38,366 nucleotides of DNA, from NCBI GenBank assembly GCA_020073365.1, contig JAIQFL010000074.1, forward strand, positions 1 through 38,366, given 5' to 3'. Positions within the stretch are counted from its first letter, which is position 1. Each line of letters starts with the position of its first letter. The position numbers and the translations under genes are program-made. The notes under the pieces were generated by a model. The model did no database searches and had not been told where the DNA came from. It saw only the letters and a program-made list of their open reading frames with translations. This document shows positions 33,608 to 38,366 of the stretch, one piece after another. This stretch comes from Terriglobia bacterium. GTDB lineage: Bacteria; Acidobacteriota; Terriglobia; Bryobacterales; Bryobacteraceae.

Positions 33608-35194
33608 CTAGCGCACGGAGTACGCCACGTACTTTGCGTTTTCGAAAACCGCCGGGAGGGGCAGACGGTTTTGCGGCTGCAACACCACGTAGGCGATGCC
33701 CAATCCGCCGTATTTGGGGAGGTCGGCGGGCTTGAAACCGTCCGCCATGGTCAGTTGCCAGCGGAACCACCACTGTTCGGCGAAATCCTTCAGATAATTC
33801 ACTTGTCCGCCGCCTTTCCAATCGACGTAGACGGCGCGCAGGGCTTCGGAGCGGAACACGCCGGGGTACAACGCGTGGCTGGCGTCGGGAAAGAGAAACA
33901 CCGCGTCTTGAGGAGTGGAGGTGCGCGCCCATTGGGAGAGTTGCGCCAGTTCGGGGGTGTGCAGGCGGGGATAGTTGACTACTCCTCCCACGATCGGGAT
34001 GGCGAAGAACGCTGCCACCGCGACGGCCGGGGCGAGCCGCCAACTGATTCCCGCGGCAAAGGCCGTGACAGCGGCCAGGGCCAGCACAACCCCGGCGCGC
34101 CGCAACGGAAACGGCTCCGCAGTCACGGCTCTGAACGGAAGCAGGTACGCCACGGCGAACCATCCGAAAGCTTCGAACGGGCGCCGGCGCTTCACCGCGT
34201 AAGCCCCGGCCACCGCCGTCAGGAACTGCAGCGAGAGCGCCACAAACAGCAGAGCGCGCAGGGGCTGGAACTGCGGGATCAGCGCCCATTTCCAGCGTTC
34301 CAGGAGGAGCCAGGAGAGCGGCATGCTCAAGAGACCCAGGGCCGGCAGTCCCATAAGAAAGACGCCCAGATCCACCGGGACCACGCGCCGAATGCGGGCA
34401 AACGCGGCCAGCAGGATTCCCGAGAGGATTCCGTAATGGAGAATCCGCCCGCCCGGCCACGTAGAGATCCAGACATAGGCAGCGCGGATCCGCTGGAGAT
34501 GCTCCTGCGAAGGTGTGAGCCGGCTGAAGAATGCCTGCGCCTCGCCCGAACCCGACTGGCTCCAGGCCGCGGCCGTCAAGACCAGGGCGGCGGTCGCTAA
34601 CGGCGCAAGGCCCCACGGCTTTCTTCGCAACGCCAGGAGCGCGACGAACACCGCCCAGAATGGGACGGCAGTGGGCGCGTGGTACAGGAAGGCGACGGCT
34701 CCCGCAATGCCCGCGGCGAGGTATTGCCGATGCGCTGCCAGGCCCATGCCACAGATCAATAGCGGAACCGCAAAGGCGCGCGGCGTGGGCTCGTACTCAA
34801 AGGTAAGCACCTCCGGTCCCACGATGGTTGAGCCCAAGGAGGCAAGCGTGGCTACCAGCGCCGCCGGCAACGTAGACAGTCCAAGGGCGGTAGCCATCAG
34901 GTAGAGGCCCCAGATGCCGAGGGCTCGCGTAACTACCTGCTCGAAGGCGAGCACCTCACGGAAACCCAGGCCGCTCGCTCCACGCAGGAACCGGGCCGCT
35001 TCGTCGTAGAGGGTGAATGCCACGTGCGGTTGCTGCGCGAGGATTTCGTTGCGCAGCACCGAGGCATCGCGCAGGTGCTCCAGAATCGGGACGTAGATCT
35101 GGCTGTCCTGCTGGAGGTAGGTGTGGCCGGGAAATTGAAAGAACGTAAGGAGTACGAGCGCCAGGGCGGCAGCGCCGGTCGCGACGCCTTTCAT
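33608..35194 (-). CDS. Polytopic membrane protein, possibly GT-C-like
   Basis: A 528-residue protein with about ten to eleven transmembrane helices. Its first luminal/periplasmic loop holds TYLQQDSQIYVPILEHLRD. The acidic residues after the first helix and the soluble C-terminal tail (from HTPELAQLSQWARTSTPQDA) resemble GT-C glycosyltransferases and related membrane proteins. No family-specific motif is certain, so the function is unassigned. Its start overlaps the stop of the upstream TPR gene (ATGA on the minus strand), so the two are co-translated. Confidence 0.75.
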   Translation of the reverse strand: MKGVATGAAALALVLLTFFQFPGHTYLQQDSQIYVPILEHLRDASVLRNEILAQQPHVAFTLYDEAARFLRGASGLGFREVLAFEQVVTRALGIWGLYLMATALGLSTLPAALVATLASLGSTIVGPEVLTFEYEPTPRAFAVPLLICGMGLAAHRQYLAAGIAGAVAFLYHAPTAVPFWAVFVALLALRRKPWGLAPLATAALVLTAAAWSQSGSGEAQAFFSRLTPSQEHLQRIRAAYVWISTWPGGRILHYGILSGILLAAFARIRRVVPVDLGVFLMGLPALGLLSMPLSWLLLERWKWALIPQFQPLRALLFVALSLQFLTAVAGAYAVKRRRPFEAFGWFAVAYLLPFRAVTAEPFPLRRAGVVLALAAVTAFAAGISWRLAPAVAVAAFFAIPIVGGVVNYPRLHTPELAQLSQWARTSTPQDAVFLFPDASHALYPGVFRSEALRAVYVDWKGGGQVNYLKDFAEQWWFRWQLTMADGFKPADLPKYGGLGIAYVVLQPQNRLPLPAVFENAKYVAYSVR

Positions 35195-35862
35195 TTGGCC
35201 GGCGTCTTGTCCAATTGCTGTTTCACCCAGACGCGGTTGGGATTCAATGCCAGCGACTTAGTGAAGGCCTCGCGAGCTTCGGCGTCTTTGTGCGCCTGGC
35301 GAAGGCTGACCCCCAACCACAAATACGCTTCGGCGTTTTTGGGGTCCAGTTGGATCGCCTTTTGAAAATCCGGGATGGCTCCCGCCGGGCCGCCGCCCAA
35401 CTGGGCCGGCAGGTAATAGTTGCCTACGCCACGAGCCACGTAAACGGAGGACGTATTCGGCGCCTTCTCGACGGCCTTGTTGACGGCCTCCTTGGCTTTG
35501 GGCCCATAGTTCAGGCCGCTCATGATGTCGGTGATTGCCTGGCCATAGAGGGTAGCGAGCACGCGATAATACTCGGCAACATCGGGCTTGAGGGCCACGG
35601 CCTTCTCGGCAGCCTTGATGCCTCGTTCGGCCACGGAGCGCGCCTGTTTCTTGTCGTGCTGCTCGATCTCGACCTCGGCCAGGTAGGAGGCGGCCTGCGC
35701 CACCCGATACTGCGTCTCGGCGTCATTGGGGACTTTAGCCGCGGCGTCGGCAGAATCGTTGACGATTTTTTCGAGCGCGGCGCGGTCTTGCATGTCGCGC
35801 GCCATTTCGAGCGCCGAGGGAGCGGCGGTGGCCAGGAAACCAGCTAACAATAGGGTCAGCAT
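35191..35862 (-). CDS. Exported TPR-repeat protein
   Basis: A 223-residue protein with a signal peptide (MLTLLLAGFLATAAPSA) and three to four tetratricopeptide repeats: DAETQYRVAQAASYLAEVEI, AEKAVALKPDVAEYYRVLAT, AIPDFQKAIQLDPKNAEAYL and REAFTKSLALNPNRVWVKQQ. TPR domains mediate protein contacts. AGGATGAGG precedes ATG 35862. It is coupled to the membrane protein gene by a four-base overlap, so a periplasmic partner role for that protein is plausible. Confidence 0.85.
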   Translation of the reverse strand: MLTLLLAGFLATAAPSALEMARDMQDRAALEKIVNDSADAAAKVPNDAETQYRVAQAASYLAEVEIEQHDKKQARSVAERGIKAAEKAVALKPDVAEYYRVLATLYGQAITDIMSGLNYGPKAKEAVNKAVEKAPNTSSVYVARGVGNYYLPAQLGGGPAGAIPDFQKAIQLDPKNAEAYLWLGVSLRQAHKDAEAREAFTKSLALNPNRVWVKQQLDKTPAK

Positions 35863-35883
35863 TGTGTCCTCATCCTTATTAAA

Positions 35884-37089
35884 TCAGAGCTCGGCAATCC
35901 GCCGCTGCACCATGAAGAAATACAGCCCGAGGGCCACCAGCAGCACCCCATTCACGACGAATACGGTAGGAGCCGTAAACATGGGGACGAGCGACCCGGC
36001 AATCAGGTTTCCCACGGGCATTCCGCCGCGAAAGGTCAAGTTGTAGACGCTCATGACGCGTCCACGCATCTGGTTTGTGACCACGAGTTGCACCAGGGAC
36101 GACACCATGGCGAAGACCCCCATCATCGCAGCGCCGGAGAAGAACAGCATCGCGCAACTCAGGGGGACGGAGCGCGAGAGCGCGAAACCCGACATCCCGG
36201 CGCCCAGGCACATGAGCATGGCGAGAGCGATACGGCCCTTATGCCGTACGTTTCCCAATCCCGCCACGGCCAGAGCGCCAACCACCGACCCCATCCCCGA
36301 CATCGACAGGAACATGGCAAAGGTCCCGGAGCCCTGGTGAAAGACCCTGTCGGCAAAGACGGGGAGGAAAGTCCTCATCGGTATGCCCAGAGCCGTCATG
36401 CAGAACCCCAAAACGATGAGTCCCTGCATGGCGCCTTGTTGGCGTATGAAGTGGATTCCCTGTTTCATGCTGCCCAGGATACTTTCGCCGGTCTTCTCCG
36501 GCAGAAAGCGGATGTGCAGCATCAGCAGGGAGACGATCGGGAAAAGAAATGACAAGGTATTGAGCGCGAAGCACGCCGTGTCGCCCAGGGTATGCAGCGC
36601 CCAGCCACCCAACGCCGGCCCTACCATGACGGCCGCATTGAACTGGATGGAATTGAGGGCGATGGCATTAGGCATGTCCTCCTTGGGCACCAGCGTGGGG
36701 ATGAGTGCCGAGTAAGCCGGCCCTCCGAAGGCCTGCGCAAAACCGGCCACGAAGGAACAGGACAGAAAGTGCCAGACCTTGACGACATGCAATCCCACCA
36801 GCACCGTCAGCAGCAGCGCGCAGGACATCTGAACGCACTGCGAGAAGATCAGCATGTGGCGGCGCTCGAAGCGGTCGGCCAGCACACCGCCCACCAGGGA
36901 AAACAGGAAAATCGGGATGGCCTGCAGGATGGGGTCCAGGGCCAGCAGACGCGCGGAGTGGCTGAGTTGCCAGATCAGCCACCCCTGTGCAAACATCTGC
37001 ATCCAGGTGCCGATGGCGGAGGCGCAGGCACCCATCCACATCAGGCGGAAGTCGCGGTAGTGAAAAGCTTTGAAGACCCGATGCAGCAC
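35884..37089 (-). CDS. MFS exporter (EntS-like, MFS_3 group)
   Basis: A 401-residue major-facilitator protein with twelve predicted helices. The N-terminus FKAFHYRDFRLMWMGACASA, then WMQMFAQGWLIWQLSHSARL, and the loop GGVLADRFERRHMLIFSQ are typical of the EntS/enterobactin-exporter group. The second half has RGRVMSVYNLTFRGGMPVGN. The start is GTG 37089; there is no strong ribosome-binding site, so a start a few codons later is possible. The substrate is unknown: siderophores, drugs or metabolites. It diverges from the NCS1 permease gene. Confidence 0.9.
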   Translation of the reverse strand: MLHRVFKAFHYRDFRLMWMGACASAIGTWMQMFAQGWLIWQLSHSARLLALDPILQAIPIFLFSLVGGVLADRFERRHMLIFSQCVQMSCALLLTVLVGLHVVKVWHFLSCSFVAGFAQAFGGPAYSALIPTLVPKEDMPNAIALNSIQFNAAVMVGPALGGWALHTLGDTACFALNTLSFLFPIVSLLMLHIRFLPEKTGESILGSMKQGIHFIRQQGAMQGLIVLGFCMTALGIPMRTFLPVFADRVFHQGSGTFAMFLSMSGMGSVVGALAVAGLGNVRHKGRIALAMLMCLGAGMSGFALSRSVPLSCAMLFFSGAAMMGVFAMVSSLVQLVVTNQMRGRVMSVYNLTFRGGMPVGNLIAGSLVPMFTAPTVFVVNGVLLVALGLYFFMVQRRIAEL

Positions 37090-37214
37090 GGCGGCGATTT
37101 ATGGGAGCGGTAAAAAGGAATTGTAGCAGTTTCGGGCTTCGGGAGTTGTGAACTGCGCTGTAGTATACTGGCCGCTTCATAGAACCAGTGGTTGAGATCT
37201 CAAAAGGAGAGGCC

Positions 37215-38366
37215 ATGCTGCCAGACTATTTAGCGAAAGCCGTGCCGAACCCGTCGGGGAAACGCGGCCCGTGGTATGCCAACACCGCGCCGAGCTATGC
37301 CGGTATCTTTCTGTGGGTGGCGTTTTACAAGGCGATGGCGGGGGGTACGATTGCGCACGGCAGCCTGGCGCTGTGCCTGGCCGCGCTGGTGATCGCGGGG
37401 GTGCTTTGCTACGCCTTCTACTACCGCGTGCCCGCCATGCTGGGAATGCAAACCGGATACCCGCTTTACGTGGTGGGGAGCTCGACTTTCGGCGTGAAGG
37501 GCGGCTATGTCATGCCGGGGCTGTTGATGGGGCTGTTGCAGATCGGGTGGTTCGCGGTGGCTACGTTCGTGGCCACCGACTTCATCCTCAAGGGTGTCGG
37601 CAATAATTCGGCGCCGGGGAGCGTGCCTTTCATTGTGACCGGGGTGATCTGGGGCGTAGTGCTGTCGTGGGTGGGCGCCAAGGGCATTCAGTACGTGGCC
37701 AAGATCGCCACCTTCCTGAACTTCATTCCGCTGCTGATGCTGCTCATCGTGGTGTTCCAGACCGTGGGTGGGGCGGGAAAATACCAGGTGCCGGTGGGGC
37801 AGGAGAATTCGTACGTGGCGTTCACCACGGTGATCGCGATCGTGATCGGATTCTTCGCCACGGCGGGCGCGGCGGGCGCGGATTTCGGGACCAACGCGCG
37901 GAATGAAACGGACGTGAAGTGGGGCGGCCTGGTGGGCATTACGCTGGCGGTTTTGATCGCGGGCGGACTGCCGCTGATCTCCGTCGCGGGCGCGCATGGC
38001 ACGAATCCCACGTTGGGCTGGGATTATGCCGACGTGATCCTGGGCATCGGCGGGCCCATCGCCTCGGTGATGTTCCTGCTCTTCGCCGTCGCCTCGGTGC
38101 CGCCCACCTGCTTCTGTGCGTTCATCGCCGGCAACAGTTTCAACACCATGATCCCGAGCGTGCCGCGCGTGGCGTCCACCATGGCGGGGGCGGCGGTGGG
38201 GATTGTGCTGGCGGTCACGGGAGTTGCGGCGAACCTGATCTCGTTTTTCACCATCGTGGGAGCGTCGTTCGGACCCATCTGCGGCGCCATGGCGGCGGAT
38301 TACATGCTTTCCGGCCGCCGCTGGCCGGGGCCGCGCGAGGGTGTGAACTTCGCGGGCTACGGAGCC
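37215..38366 (+). CDS. NCS1-family cytosine/purine permease, 3' end outside the window
   Basis: ATG 37215 follows an excellent site (AAAAGGAGAGGCC). The frame is open for 384 codons to the window edge. Repeated hydrophobic helices include YAGIFLWVAFYKAMAGGTIA, LLMGLLQIGWFAVATFVATD, LNFIPLLMLLIVVFQTV and VAFTTVIAIVIGFFATAGAA. The DFGTNARNETDVKWGGLVGI segment between helices is characteristic of cytosine/purine/hydantoin (NCS1) permeases. It probably imports a nucleobase or related heterocycle with Na+ or H+. A -10-like TATACT (37164-37169) lies upstream without a well-spaced -35. Confidence 0.88.
   Translation, partial: MLPDYLAKAVPNPSGKRGPWYANTAPSYAGIFLWVAFYKAMAGGTIAHGSLALCLAALVIAGVLCYAFYYRVPAMLGMQTGYPLYVVGSSTFGVKGGYVMPGLLMGLLQIGWFAVATFVATDFILKGVGNNSAPGSVPFIVTGVIWGVVLSWVGAKGIQYVAKIATFLNFIPLLMLLIVVFQTVGGAGKYQVPVGQENSYVAFTTVIAIVIGFFATAGAAGADFGTNARNETDVKWGGLVGITLAVLIAGGLPLISVAGAHGTNPTLGWDYADVILGIGGPIASVMFLLFAVASVPPTCFCAFIAGNSFNTMIPSVPRVASTMAGAAVGIVLAVTGVAANLISFFTIVGASFGPICGAMAADYMLSGRRWPGPREGVNFAGYGA

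Noticed and set aside
33465..34616. A 383-codon minus-strand frame overlapping the membrane protein gene in another frame
   Set aside because: Low-complexity Arg/Gly/Pro-rich translation; the overlapping frame gives clear transmembrane helices.

Overview
The window reads as high-GC chromosomal DNA from an acidobacterium, most probably a Bryobacterales / 'Candidatus Solibacter'-like member of Acidobacteriota. This rests on gene content, not on a marker gene. It has MacB/FtsX-type permeases without an ATPase, including one acidobacterial-type duplicated orphan permease. It also has an Oar-like TonB-dependent receptor with a carboxypeptidase-regulatory N-terminus, hopanoid-tailoring genes, an ECF sigma/FecR operon, an S46 peptidase and many short intergenic hairpin repeats. 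No rRNA, complete tRNA, CRISPR array or transposase gene was seen.

Left part (1-8.4 kb): the 3' end of an unknown gene; a two-gene MacB-like permease operon on the minus strand; a frameshifted beta-propeller pseudogene; a PQQ-type beta-propeller protein; and then a small accessory patch. The patch holds a ParB-like small protein coupled to a dual-specificity-phosphatase-like protein whose signature arginine is replaced by histidine, a 28-nt tRNA 3'-end remnant overlapping that gene's stop codon (a candidate attachment-site scar), and a decayed VapBC-type toxin-antitoxin locus.

Middle part (8.5-20.9 kb): a duplicated orphan permease (minus), a secreted beta-sandwich-like protein, and a 650-bp repeat-bearing gap. 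A tightly coupled six-gene operon follows: ECF sigma factor, zinc-finger anti-sigma/FecR membrane protein, and two ABC ATPase/permease pairs. It ends in a strong hairpin-plus-U-tract terminator. Alanine racemase faces it from the other strand.

Hopanoid block (21.1-25.2 kb): a LolA-like secreted protein, hpnJ (radical SAM), two half-size EmrE/ArnEF-like transporters with overlapping ends, and hpnI (glycosyltransferase). The last three genes overlap through GTGA junctions. The deacetylase HpnK, which in the known pathway acts between HpnI and HpnJ, is not in the block. The transporter pair sits where a lipid-sugar flippase would make sense. An extra adenylate kinase follows.

Right part (26-38.4 kb): an antitoxin remnant amid inverted repeats; an S46 dipeptidyl-peptidase divergent from the Oar-like receptor; a lower-GC two-gene cassette of a PD-(D/E)XK-like nuclease and a PIN-domain protein; a membrane protein coupled to a secreted TPR protein; an MFS exporter; and the 5' 384 codons of an NCS1 cytosine/purine permease cut by the window edge.
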